This document shows positions 13,600-25,130 of a DNA stretch of 64,000 nucleotides, in pieces. The stretch is taken from contig NC_071668.1 of NCBI RefSeq assembly GCF_028554725.1, forward strand, positions 19,695,501 to 19,759,500, given 5' to 3'. The position numbers were made by a program, and so were the translations under genes. Position 1 is the stretch's first letter. The number at the start of each line of letters is the position of its first letter. This DNA comes from Zeugodacus cucurbitae (taxonomy: Eukaryota; Arthropoda; Insecta; Diptera; Tephritidae). The notes under the pieces were generated by a model, which ran no database searches, had not been told where the DNA came from, and saw only the letters and a list, made by a program, of their open reading frames with translations.

Positions 13600-14750
13600 A
13601 AACGCAGCGCACGTCGTCTATGGCGTTAAGGATACACACAGCTCTGTGTCTTAAGTCCGCTCCGGGCCTCATCCCTCTCCTGTTCCAACGCTTTCCTTTC
13701 CTCACATCGAAAATGTTGAACTTTTTAAACGGATGAAAGTGATAAGCTTCACAATTTTTCTTGCTGCTTTTGGTGGAAGAATTCTTTTTTTTTTAGTCAA
13801 AAGTGTATAAATCAGCGACGACACAAAGCAACCATAAAGCAAAATCGCATAAAAATATTATAAATATACATACATATTTCTGTATATTATATAACTAAAT
13901 AAGCGCGCAGCATTTAACTACAAGTGAAGAGAAGATTCTTCTTTTTTTTTTTGTTGCGTGAAAAAATATGCTGAAAGTTGCTGGCAGTGGGCGGCTTGAA
14001 ACTTTCAAATTCATATAAATAAGTGTCACTGACAGCAATGGCGTAAGTCACAGTGCAAGCGTAAAATGAAATAAGTTAAACAGCTTAGCAGCATTCCACC
14101 CTTTCTTCCATCTATTATGAGAGTTCTTTTTTGCAATTCGTGCAACAACTCCGCCCTCGCAATTTAGCTGAATGCCAAAGAAGATGGTGCCAAAGTACAA
14201 AAAGTAGAAGACTTTCTGCTTCTACGCTTTATCGAAAGTTGACTCGGTTGGCTCTGGCAGTTGTCACTGCTTGATGTTGAGACTTTATTTCTTCATTTAC
14301 TTTATTCTACTGTATTTATTTATACCGCGACGTAGGAACAGAGATTCGACCCAGCTATAGCTATCAAAACAAAATTTTATATTTTTAGGGCACTTCCTGC
14401 TTGGTTACTCGGCTGATCGGCTGGCAGAGACAAACCTCGAAAATGAAAGAGCCTCTCATAAAATCGGTGAACTGTTCGGAGTCATCTTAAAATATATTTT
14501 AGCGTTTTACATTGCTCGAGCAATCTTGTGGTAGACTCCCGACCTATCAATCAATTCCAATTAATTTATTTTTTTTTAATTCTTGATTTGGCGTTATAAC
14601 TGATTACAAAGCAATTTCAAGTAACTCAGTTGTTTATTCATAATTCGAAACACCAAATGTAGTCAAAGTTGCTCTTCCAACGTAGAAAAAACCAGTCACT
14701 TTCTCAACTAACCTCAGCAAGATAGGCATTGTACGTCACACGTACATCCA
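13600..14750. other. Non-coding stretch downstream of the candidate promoter
   Basis: An ATG at 13620 opens only a 37-codon frame ending near 13733, with no recognisable domain or convincing signal peptide. The rest is AT-rich with homopolymer runs near 13780 and 13940. No exon is supported. Confidence 0.5.
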
Positions 14751-14754
14751 TCAA

Positions 14755-15130
14755 AGTTGGATACTCCAGCTCTGCAGTACTTCAGTTGAGAGGTCTATCA
14801 ATCATTCGCCGAATCTTTCTCAGTATTACTGTATCTGAGCGGATGGGAGATGAAAAGAAGAATTTATTAAGAATTAATTAAGTACTTCATCCTAATCAAT
14901 TATTTTTCAGTCAAAAATATCACTTGTTGAGGAGTCTCCTTAAAGTTTCTGGGCTGGCAGTGCTAATGACTCAACATTAGAAAAGAACGCATTAAAAATC
15001 TTCTAGACTTGGGACTCCAGATCTTCAGTTCTTACGTGGAGAGGCCCATAAATCATTCACCGAATCTTTCTCGCTATCACTGCCAGCTCAGTGTAGGAGA
15101 GATGAAAGAAATTTATTGAGATTTAGTAAG
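14755..15130. repeat. Diverged tandem duplication, period about 251 bp
   Basis: Two related blocks start near 14760 and 15008. They share ACTCCAG.TCTTCAGT-like words, GAGAGG.C.AT.AATCATTC, then CCGAATCTTTCTC at 14809 and 15060, then GAGATGAAA.GAA.TTTATT. The spacing is about 251 bp. The copies are diverged and non-coding. Confidence 0.75.
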
Positions 15131-15639
15131 GTTTTTTGCCGGATCCATTTCTTATCGGTCCAAAATAATAACTTTATTGGAGTGAGTGTGGAATTTCTAA
15201 GCTGAAAGGGCTGGATTCAGGATGGATGAAATTTTGACGAAATTCAAGCTATGACTAACTAAGAGTGATAGCTAACTAAAGATTTGACTATTTATTGGAT
15301 GACTTCGGATTCATATTTTGTTCTCATTTACCAAAGAACAGATTTGGTTCTATATCCGATCCAGAATAGGACAACAGTTATCTAAACTGTGACAAACTGA
15401 ATTGAAACCAGAAAAACGCAGAGTCTATAAGTTTTCCAATTTTAGGGAGAAGGATGTTAGATTAGTAGATTCCTTTGGGAATTCAAAGAGGTGGTTAATG
15501 TCGTGCAGGGGATCTTTAGACACAGGACATCTGTTTAGTCCATTATCCTGGTACTGTAAAGCATTTTCATTAAACGTGATCCCTTTAACCTAAGGCATTA
15601 GTAATGAGGTTAGGAATCTTATAGGACGGAGACTGCTTT

Positions 15640-16012
15640 AGATGTATGATGAAGACGAGGTGGAAACATCAAGAAATTTCCTCCTCCACTGTCCAGCGTT
15701 CGTAAGATTAAGTCTGGAACATCTCGGTAGCTCCACCCTTGACGAACCAAGCGAACTTGCTAGAATGGATATCAGCTGTCTCGTAAAATCTGTGATAGCG
15801 CCTAAGCGCGTCGGAGTCTTTTGGACCACCGCATTTAGGTGTCCAAGTGGGATCCTGGGAACCAAGCGAACTGGCTAGAATAGACAGCAGCCACCTCGTC
15901 AAATCTGTGATAGATTCTAAGCGCTTTGGAGTCTTTTGGACTGTCGCATTTAGCTGCTCAAGTGGAATTCTTCGGGACAGGGTCAGCCTCTGCACCGAAC
16001 TTAACTTAACTA
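15640..16012 (+). mobile_element. LINE fragment B2 with an internal 115 bp tandem duplication and pentamer tail
   Basis: The plus strand encodes DEDEVETSRNFLLHCPAF from about 15645, the same C-terminal CCHC-type end as B1 but with the CxxC part lost. It continues through EPSELARMDISCLVKSVI. From 15746 a block of 115 bases is repeated starting at 15861 (ACCAAGCGAACT at both), giving a second EPSELARIDSSHLVKSVIDSKRFGVFW in another frame. The copies differ at many positions, so the duplication is not recent. The fragment ends with CTTAACTTAAC at about 15998-16010, the pentamer tail also seen in B1 and B3. Confidence 0.75.
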
Positions 16013-16029
16013 AGTTTCTTAAGACAGTG

Positions 16030-17292
16030 TCCAAGATCTGATAAATAAAGGATCGATTATTTCAATCATTTTTATGTTGGAACTAAAAGAAAAGTTTAAG
16101 AGCCCTACCAAAAAGTACCCTTCATCTTCGACTTTGAGAAATTATTCCATTATATACAACCTGCCTACGTGCACCTTTCAACCACCACACTGCCATCACC
16201 AGAAATCTTTCTACGCATAATAGCAGCACAAATAACCCACAAACAAATTAGCGGTCGAAAACAATGACCCAGAAAAAATCGCGGTAAGAAAATGAGCTAT
16301 TTTAAAAAATATTTCCCTAAAAGCAAACCTGCGAACCCGCACACAAAAGCGCATAAAAACTTGAACATTAAAAAATATCAAAAATGAAATAACTCAAAGA
16401 GGAGCGAGCGAAAATAATTTTGTGTCGCCAAGAAATGTGGCGAAAAACTTTTTACGGCCGTTGCAAGAAGAAAAAAATTGGTGGCACGGCAACAAACTGT
16501 TGTAAATCACACAGAATGCCCAAATGGCCAAGTAGTCAAAATGCGAACAACAACAAAGAACCAAGGCTGCAGCTGCTGCCATCTTCATAGTGGCGCTCTT
16601 CCTCATCCTCAACGCCAACATACTTTTGTTTACTTGTGCCACTTGGCGGGCGCGCGCGCAAACGCGCTGTCAGTGCCATTTTCTAATTTTCACTTGCCAA
16701 CCAACCAACCAGCCAGTCAGCCAGGCAAACAACCAAATAAACAAACAAACCAACTTGAAATTGGAGCAGCAGCAGCGCAAGTGGGGCAGCGAGGTATTAA
16801 AGGGGGGGAGTGCTATTGGTGCGACCACCGCGTTGTCCTTCATTGCGACGCCACAGCAACTAAGTGGCAATGTAGGCACCAGTCACCGCTGCTGTGCATA
16901 CAATAACTTTGACATGCACACAATAAATTTGTTGTTGTTGTTGGCCCTCGGTAGCCAGCGTCAAGCGTGAGCTTCAACCGCACAGCTGTTGCCTTGAGAG
17001 TGGCTAGCCAACTGATGGTGCTGCCATCAGTGGACGGCCGGCGACCATTTGCACGCTTTCACCATTATCACTTTTTCAATATAAATATGGACCACCAACG
17101 CCTCAGCGCCACCACCGCCGAAGTGCCTTGAAATGCACCTGCCACTGTACTTGAGTGAAAATAAAAAAAAAAATAATATTTGTCTATACTCATTCACACG
17201 CTCTTCATGCACTTATTCTTCTTCTTTTTTCAATCTTCTTCTTATACATTTTTTTCTCACTCTCTCTCTCTCTCTCTTTCTCTATTTTACAG
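16030..17292 (+). other. Non-coding stretch ending in a splice acceptor
   Basis: Low-complexity CCAA/AACC repeats occur at 16697-16755. Frames here are open by composition only. The last 70 bases form a textbook acceptor: a CT-rich tract from about 17255 to 17284, then TTTTACAG ending at 17292. This marks the stretch as at least partly intron of the adhesion-receptor gene. Confidence 0.7.
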
Positions 17293-17553
17293 AGTGGATT
17301 TTCGTCCAGGTCGTGGGATTTATGACTTGCAAATAAAAAACACCTCATACAATCGCGATAATGGCCGTTTCGAGTGTCGGATCAAGGCCAAAGGCACCGG
17401 TGCCGATGTACATCAGGAATTTTACAATTTGACAGTTTTGACACCGCCACATCCGCCGATGATAACACCGGGCAACATTGCCATTGCCACTGAGGATAAA
17501 CCGTTAGAATTGACTTGCAGCAGCGTTGGCGGCTCACCGGATCCAACGATAAC
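17293..17553 (+). CDS. ed: Echinoid-like receptor exon: end of Ig domain 1 and start of Ig domain 2
   Basis: Coding exon of a homophilic cell-adhesion receptor of the Echinoid family, which acts at adherens junctions and modulates EGFR, Notch and Hippo signalling in flies. The exon begins after TTTTACAG and ends before GTAAGT at 17554. The frame starts with the last base of a codon (phase 2). It encodes the final Ig1 strands: YDLQIKNTSYNRDNGRFECR carries the second Ig1 cysteine, then YNLTVLTPP is the domain boundary. Ig2 opens with the first cysteine in LELTCSS and the exon stops in PDPTI. NTS and NLT are possible N-glycosylation sites. The upstream exon or exons with the signal peptide and first Ig1 cysteine are not identified in this window. 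The paralogue fred is the main alternative. Confidence 0.92.
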
Positions 17554-18030
17554 GTAAGTAAAGTGAAAATGGTAAAGTGAAAAATTTGTATGACTTGAAC
17601 GACAGCTCGGTCGGTCAGTGGATAGGCAAGTAAATATGTATATTTAGTCTCAGTAAAGATACACAGCGATGACACACTCAGAGAGCTAGAGAGAGATATG
17701 TAGACTTACCACATACATATACACTTGCATACATTGGTTTGAAAATAATTTGTGAAACGGAAAAATTGTAGAAGTGAAAAACTGAAAGACTCAGTGGACA
17801 GAATGTGATAAAATTATTAGCGTTACAGTAATACAATAATCTAATACTCAGGAGTAAATGAGTCTTTTATTTTATTAAATTAATTTATCGCAAAATCCGT
17901 AAATATTTGCCGAGTTTCTCTAACTCTCAGTCCCTTCGTTCGATTGTCTTTATATGACATAACTCTTTATTTACTCAGAGGTAGTATCGTACTTTACTTA
18001 ATATACTTGAGAAATGCACGAGCAGAAATA
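17554..18030 (+). other. Start of intron after the Ig1/Ig2 exon
   Basis: GTAAGT donor at 17554-17559, then AT-rich intron with no coding signal up to the mariner copy. Confidence 0.8.
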
Positions 18031-18038
18031 TCAAAATA

Positions 18039-18775
18039 TTAGATTAGCGTTCGTTTCCATCTAGATGGCAACTTCATAATATCCCCCTTCGTAGAAGCAC
18101 CCTCCTTATTTGCGAAGAACTCGGACAGCCACTTTTCCCAAGCCACTTTTAAGTTCAACTTTACACCATCAGTGGCGTTCGCGATGGACAGGAACAGATG
18201 GTAATCACTTGGCGGTATGTCCGGGCTATATGGTGGATGCGATAAAACCTCCCATCCGAACTCCCGTAGCTTCTGACGAGTCACCAACGAAGTGTGTGGT
18301 CTGCCGTTGTCTTGGTGGAACACTGCACCCTTCCTGTTGGCCAATTCTGGACGCTTCTGGTCGATCGCTGTCCAGTTGTTCGCAGTCGAGGGTAGAATTA
18401 AGCGTCTGGCCATATGGGAGCAGCTCATAGTGGATGATTCACTTCCAATCCCACCAAACGCACATCAAAACCTTCCTGGCCGTCAATCCCGGCTTGGTCA
18501 CTGTTTGGGATGATTCAACCAAACATCAAGCTTTTTTGTGTATCCAGCCTTCTGCAGATGGTTTCAAATGGTTTGGTGACTAACTCCCATCTCCTGGGCG
18601 ATGACACGAGATGCCACATGCCGGTCTAACTCGATGTTTTCCAGGATTTGATCGGTATTCGTCGTCACAGGTCTTCCGTAGGCTGGGTTATCCATGGTGT
18701 CGTTTTCACCCGCTCTGTATCGACGAAACCATTCCTCAGCAATTCGAAGTGATAGAGTACCATCCCCCAAACACC
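18039..18775 (-). mobile_element. Mariner transposon copy 1, deleted for the first catalytic Asp
   Basis: Minus-strand pseudogene of a mariner transposase. From 18770 downward the N-terminal helix-turn-helix region reads WFRRYRAGENDTMDNPAYGRPV to VIAQEMGVSHQTI. A later frame (18428 to 18039) holds the catalytic core AVFHQDNGRPHTS and HPPYSPDIPPSDYHLF, with exactly 34 residues between the two Asp, as in the mariner D,D(34)D signature. The segment that carries VTGDEKW in copy 2 (45589-45760) is missing, so the first catalytic Asp is gone. This copy keeps a 33-base segment (about 18459-18491) that copy 2 lacks. In-frame stops separate the parts. Terminal inverted repeats were not resolved. Confidence 0.9.
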
Positions 18776-19049
18776 ATTAATCTAAAAGGTGGAAATTTGT
18801 ATAGCCTATTGTACACTTAAACTCCTTTTGTCAAACAGCTCATACCATTTTCCAAAAAAAAAAATATTAACTCGATATTTCAAACTTTTCTGCCTTCCAA
18901 ACGTTGTAAACTCGTCTTACACACCATAATGTTTTTGGTGTTTATGGTGATAGAACCGTCTTCATTAGTCAAACATGACAGTAATATTTGAAAATTCTTC
19001 TGCCGTTCTGAAAACCTATCCTAATTCAAAATATATCTGTCGGTTAGAC

Positions 19050-19920
19050 AACTCAACGAAGTTTAATTAGAAAAATAATAAACTCAAGAGTTTGTTAAAC
19101 ACAACAATGACAATATCTCTTAAAAAAAACATTAAACTCCGAGTTTGTTAGATAGCTCAATGTAAACAAAAAGATATTTACAAAAAATTTTAAATTAAAC
19201 TCAGAGTTTCTTAAACACTTATAAGCAAATACCTTGATTTATACGAAAAAATTTTGACTATTAAACTCATGAATATTTAAAAATTCAAAGAAATTCTTAT
19301 ACAAAAATTTCGCCTCATGCCATGAGTTTATTAAACTCTATAATAAAAACACCTTTCATAAAATTAGGTACACATTTTTTTGAACACATCAATGAAAGCA
19401 ACAAGTATTCATACTATATTAAACTCGTTACTGCAATAAACTCAGTTAAACTGTTCTATGAAGAAAGCTCTATATTAAATATATGAATATTTCTCCTCTT
19501 TAAAACAAAACTTGAATTTTCTTAAATAAAGTAATGAAAATAACTCGTATTCATAATATATTAAACTCTATTTGGTAAATTGCTCTTATTAACCCAAGCT
19601 CAAAGTTTCTTAAACTCGTCCATTAAAACAACTCCTACTGATTTAATATTAAACTCGGAGTTTATTAACCACCACAAAGGAACGGGTCATTTCATAAATA
19701 GAGATATCAAAATATACTGAAATTTCCTTAAACACCCTAATGAACCCAATAGAATTCATTCATACAATCAAATGTATAGTTAAACTCAGAATTTCTCAAA
19801 CCTCACGAAATATATTTCGAAACCTTCATTATCCACATTGAGAATGTTAAACTTGAGTTTCTTAAGCACCAAAAACTCGTTATTAATGTAAACTCATTAG
19901 TTTCTTAAACACTTAGAGAA
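19050..19920. repeat. Degenerate minisatellite of about 66 bp units with an AAACTC/GAGTTT palindromic core
   Basis: The word TTAAACTC followed within a few bases by GAGTTT and CTTAAACAC recurs along the stretch: near 19062, 19131, 19195, 19260, 19327, 19420, 19560, 19649, 19770, 19848 and 19885. The first spacings are 69, 64, 65 and 67 bases; later ones are irregular through decay. Between cores is an AT-rich linker often reading AATGAAAACAACTCGTATTC-like. There is no coding potential. The core is self-complementary, so each unit could form a small hairpin. Confidence 0.8.
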
Positions 19921-19929
19921 AGCATTTAC

Positions 19930-21285
19930 TACTTATTGAACTGCAGACTAATTTCCTCCGTCGTAGTGACTTCATATCGAATCTATGCTAGTTTTTTCCG
20001 TCTGTTAAGAGCTGAATACCTTAAAAGTGAAAATGTCTAACTAAGAGGGTCTCATTAGACTGAAAATTGTGTATCTAAAAAGGCCTCATTAGTGGCAGTC
20101 CAAAAATATGCCTATGAAATCACCACTCTACCTGAAATGGCTGTGATGGCACACAAAATCCATTGTCGAAATATCCATTGCACTAGAGATTCGTATAACG
20201 AAATTTAAACCATAATTTTTCTCTGCATCACAAACTACACACTGCACCAACACCGCAAACCTACCGCCAGCAAGTACTCCATGCATATAAGTACGAGTAT
20301 GTACGCATCTGCTAGATTTCGCTCAGCTAAATTGAGCCTAAGCCATCAACTGTTGTAGGAAAAGCAAAAGCAAAGCAAGTTAAGGTCAAAATGAAATTAA
20401 AAGTAAACGTAAATTGATTGACTTCGAAAATTATGTTGACTTAAGAACAAAGTGAGAGATCAGAAGCGGAATTTTTCATATAACGTATACGCAATGGCGT
20501 ACATTATGAAAGAGAAATAGAAGTGAAATTTGCGGTGGTTTGCAAATAAAGCTAGGAAGTTTAAAACATTTGAAGAAATTTTGTAAACTGATGTTTGCTG
20601 CACGTGTAGCGACTGTTTATTAATTATTTATTTTAGTATTTTTCATTTACTTTTAGGTGGTGGGTGGAATAATAAGAATGCTCTTTAACAGGAACCATCT
20701 GAGACCGGTGGATTTCTTCCACGGTATTAAAAATAAGATATCATAGCTTAATCTGTACCAATACAGCGACCCTACTTTGTAGACGGTTGCGTGAGTCCAA
20801 ATTAGGACACCTAAAGTTTACGAAAAGTACTTCTTCTATACTTTTAATAAAGCAGGCAGCTGTTCCTTTTAACTTTATTTAAAACCTCAGACCCCTCTAA
20901 TTGACCAGTTTTAAAAATATTTGCAATATATTGTAGGCGAATAAGAGTAGAACCATACTATAGTATAAGTATTCATTATCCATCAAAATGCGATTCTACT
21001 AACAATTTTTAGTAGAATATAGAACAGAATATATATCGTTGAACATATATATAGTAATTAGTACATATATCATAACAGGAATTCAGAAACAGCTACTCTA
21101 GATATATGACTTATGAAAATATATGAAAACCTGTTAAATGGAAGATTCAAGTAAATAGGGCTGAGTTCATGAAACAATCTACACAATCGTTCGACCTCAA
21201 CACCATAGAAAAAATGGATTAACATAAAGAAAGATGAAATGATGCGTTATGGCATACCTTATGTTAAGGATCTATGAAAGAAATT
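19930..21285. other. Intron, no feature recognised
   Basis: AT-rich intronic DNA between the minisatellite and the satellite. Only short random frames and a few TATATA words near 21035-21070 are present. No exon or transposon motif was recognised. Confidence 0.6.
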
Positions 21286-21292
21286 ATAGCAA

Positions 21293-22210
21293 TCCAATCG
21301 AACGTATCCGCGACCCCGAGAACCCCCAATTAACGAGTTTCAAGCGAAGTCGATGAATTTTTCAAAATAGCGTCCACCATATTGGATTCGCCATTATGAA
21401 TTTCGAAAAACCGACACCGGATTCGTAATCCGCGACCTGCAGAACCCATAAGTAGCGAATTTCAAGTGAATCCGATGAATTTTTCAAAATAGCATCCGCC
21501 ATATTGGATCCGCCGTTTTGAATTTTGAAAAACGGACACTGGATTCGTAATCAGCGACTCCGAGAACCCCCAAGTAGCGAATTTCAAGCGAATTCTATGA
21601 ATTTTTCAAAATACCGTCCGTAATATTGGATCCGTCATTTTGAATTTTGAAAAACCGACACTGGATTCGTAATCAGCGGCTCCGAGAACCCCCTAAATAG
21701 CGAATTTCAAGTGAATCCGATGAATTTTTCAAAATAGCATCCGCCATATTGGATCCGCCAATTTGAATTTTGAAAAACGGACACTGGATTCATAATCAGC
21801 GACTCCGAGAACCCCCAAGTAGCGAATTTCAAGCGAATCCGATGCATTTTTCAAAATATCGTCCGCTATATTGGATCCGTCATTTTAAATTTTGAAAAAC
21901 CAACGCCGGATTCGTAATCAGCGACCCCGTAAACCCCCAAGTAACGTGTTTCAAGCGAATCCGATGAATTTTTCCAAATGGCGTACGCTATATTGGATCT
22001 GCCGTTTTAAATTTTGAAAAACCGACACCGGATCGAACGTATCAGCGACCCCGAGAACCCCCAATTAACGAGTTTCAAGCGAAGTCGATGAATTTATTTG
22101 AATTGAGTCCGCCATTGGACCCGTCATGTTGAATTTTGAAAAACACCGGATTCGTAATCAGCGACTCCGAGAACCTGCAAGTAACGAGTTTCAAGGGAAT
22201 TCAATGATGA
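21293..22210 (+). repeat. Satellite array, eight units of about 121-122 bp
   Basis: The anchor GCGAC(C/T)CCGAGAACCCCC or a close variant occurs near 21311, 21431, 21554, 21676, 21798, 21920, 22043 and 22162, giving units of about 120-123 bp. Each unit also carries TTTCAAGCGAATCCGATGAA, TTTTTCAAAATAGC.TCC, CCATATTGGATCCG and TTTTGAAAAACCGACAC-like words. Units differ by scattered substitutions. Units 1 and 7 share a private TCGAACGTAT insertion (21298 and 22033, 735 bp apart, six units), the mark of a higher-order repeat. It lies in the intron between the two Ig2 exons. Confidence 0.92.
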
Positions 22211-22214
22211 CCTC

Positions 22215-23083
22215 GGAAGTGGGTTCAGCGGGTTCAGTGACTGTGTAATCATTCACGTCCAGCTTTCTATAGTACAGTTTTTAGATATTTTTACTACAAC
22301 TGACAACTCACGCTATATATGGTACGACTTCTTCGAGAGTTTTCAAATGACCAAAATACCAGAATATAAAATATTTCTGAGGAAGGTGTTCGTCTATACT
22401 CTGAGTATTTATTTCTTTCACTATTTACTCGATCGTACTGTATTAAAGAAATAGCATCATCATCGTTAAATGAATTTAAGAAATCTGTACTAGATCTCGT
22501 TAATCTAAAATATATTCAAATATAGATATATATATATACAGTAGATGACTTGTCTTAATTCGGAGTGGGCTGATTGCTTTAAATTCGAATTAGATATTTT
22601 CCAACGAGTATCAATTTCTAACACAGACACAAACCACTCTCCTCAGTTTCCAACTCTTCAAAAGCAACGCCAGAAAGAATCACTGAAGCCACAGCGACAT
22701 TAAGACTTAATTAAAAAGAAATGAGCAACGAAAAGTAAAACGATTTGCCACAAAAACACAAATACACAAACGTCTACAAAAAAAAAAAAAAAAAACAACA
22801 CAAACATAGAAAGCGCAGCAGAAGATAGTCAAGTCGAACAAGAAATTCGATAAATTATTTCGTAATTTCGACTAAAGCATAGTACTTGTCTAACGCGCCA
22901 GCCAAAGCGCCGATAGCCACACTTGACTGTACAAATAGACTACTATATATATATGGATTCTTATATGTGTGTGCTTTACTTTCTTCATTTACTATATTTC
23001 ACGCTCTCTTTCTCTCTCTCCCATCTCTTCACTTTTTCACATTTTTGTACGTTAATTCGTGTGTGTTTTTATTGTTATTGCAG
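22215..23083 (+). other. Intron end with splice acceptor
   Basis: AT-rich intron with a poly-A run near 22779-22795. The last 100 bases become CT-rich (22999-23040) and end in TTATTGCAG at 23083, the acceptor for the Ig2 exon. Confidence 0.75.
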
Positions 23084-23280
23084 TTGGTTTCGCGAGGGCA
23101 GCAGCGTACCGCTACAATCGTATATACTGAAAGGCGGCTCCAAGAATCATTACACCAATGCAACATTACAAATACTGCCAAGACGCGCTGACGATGGCGC
23201 CAAATATAAATGCGTCGTTTGGAATCGTGCCATCTCCGAGGGTCATAAGCTGGAGACAACTGTCACGCTGAATGTGAACT
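23084..23280 (+). CDS. ed: Echinoid-like receptor exon: second half of Ig domain 2
   Basis: Exon of 197 bases between TTATTGCAG and GTAAGT. Its first base completes the Thr codon left by the previous exon, giving PDPTIT-WFREGSS without a stop. It encodes the Ig2 tryptophan (WFREG), an NAT glycosylation site, and the second cysteine in DDGAKYKCVVWNRA, then ends in VTLNVN with one leftover base (phase 1). The leftover T plus TT from the next exon makes Phe, giving LNVN-F-YPRVEV. Ig2 is thus split by an intron in its middle, between the two cysteines. Confidence 0.93.
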
Positions 23281-25125
23281 GTAAGTAGGCAATCAAATTA
23301 ATTGCTTTTACGCCCGCACACACAGACACACACAAACAAATACACTGACATTCCTACATATATACACACATATATAGGCGAGTCCATTGTGATTGCGCGG
23401 CGAAATCAGTGAAACTAAAAATGTTGTTTGCTGGCCGCGCCGGACGCTTGGTTGGCTGGCTGCCTGCATGCTGCCTGCCTGCTGTCTGCCGCTGATAATG
23501 TCGCAGCGAAGCCACAAATAAAGCGTATGAGAGTTGATATCTAGCAATTGTTCCGTTAATTCTTTGCACTAATGAGCGCAGAAAAGCGAAAATTTTCATT
23601 TTTAAGTTGATAGCGTAGGCGGTCGAAAGCGATTACGGAAAAATGCGAAAAAGTGCTTGTCTGGCAGAGGGTGAGCGTGCGCGTCGGCCAATGACTTAAA
23701 ATTGCACACTTTTCGCTTGAAAGTCACTTTTAAAGAGTGTGACTTAAATTGTAGGCAAATTATGGTAATTATATCATTAATTTCAATAATGGAAAGTGAA
23801 TTAAGGCGACGAGCTGATGAAGAGTGGTTAAGGGTCTATAATTATTGTAAAGAACTGTACCTACTATAATTTTGCAATATTTTTCGCAGTAAATACTAAA
23901 CATTTTTAATAAAAGATTAAAAAATAAAAAATAAAAATTTTATGACAGAATTAATTTATTAGAAATGGTTTGTTCGATAGATTGCTGTTGAGTCTCCAGT
24001 TAGAGCTGAAGCACAGGAGAGAGGTTACCTTACTCTGTTTTGGCATATTAGGCATACAGATACTCGCAAAATATGTAATTTAAAGCAAACAAATCTGTCC
24101 TAATATTCAAACCCAGTTATCTTAAGGATTACTATCACAACCATAATAAAAATATGACTACGAACCCGGACAGGCAAAATACAACTCCTCTATGTAGACA
24201 ATAGACTTTCTTACGAATAATCAAAGTTAGGTAATCTTACGGTCCCATTTAAACTGTTTTCAACTTATTTGGAGAACTCTTTTGTAGAAACTCTTTATCA
24301 AATAAAGAAATTTTACGAGGAATTCACTTGTTCATTCGAACTCATTTTGAAAAATTTTAATTTTTGTAACTCGAATGATGCAAATAACCTTTCCAACTCA
24401 ATCTACTCGAGAACACATTAAGGCAGCCCAAAATAAACCCCTTTGTATATTACAAATTTGCTTGAAAATCTGCCGGTCAGTTTGAGCGTAAGAGAGACAG
24501 TCACGAACGATACGCTAAAATAGTTACGATCGATCGTAATCGATAAATGGCATCTTGAAAGATTTTTATCCTCATCGCTTGGACGGACATTGACTAGTTA
24601 AGATCACTAGGAAAAGCTAACATTACTAGAGACCAAGAGCATTCTTTTAGATATATTTCTTGACAAAGATAGATTGCGGAGACTTAAAAAACGTCTGTCA
24701 GACTCTGCTACTCGTTCATTATTGTTTTCTTAAAGCGGAAAAGATAAGTTCTTTATGAACACAGTTATAAAGATTGCCATGAGTTCAACACTCTTAATTA
24801 AAACTCATTATCCTGTTCAAATTCATTGTGGGTGACAACTATGAAACAATTTACGCATGACCGATTTTAAACAACAAAAATAGTAATAAAATAAAAGATT
24901 AATTAAATTAATATTAATTTCATTAAAAAAAATAATTTTTATACCTCAAATCATTAGCAGGTCATAAAAAGTCTAATCCGGAGGTATATCAGTTGAATAT
25001 TATTTTTTGTTTTTATCATTGCTTCATATATCGTAGAAAAATATAAACGTAGAAAAGTGTTATTTTTGGAATCTCTTTCTGGGTCCGTGGTGCATGCATT
25101 AAAAGCAAAAACAAATAATGAAGGA
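23281..25125 (+). other. Start of the 26 kb intron
   Basis: GTAAGT donor at 23281. CA-rich words (23312-23370) and a TGCCTGC-type repeat (23456-23490) follow, then AT-rich DNA. No exon or transposon motif was recognised up to the element at 25131. Confidence 0.7.
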
Positions 25126-25130
25126 ATAAG

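Noticed and set aside
13620..13733. Small frame starting at an ATG after the candidate promoter, considered as a signal-peptide exon
   Set aside because: Ends in a stop after 37 codons, has basic residues throughout and no donor in the phase required by the exon at 17293.
16478..16970. Overlapping open frames of 142 and 126 codons before the first exon
   Set aside because: They follow CCAA and GCA repeats, overlap in two frames and have no recognisable domain.
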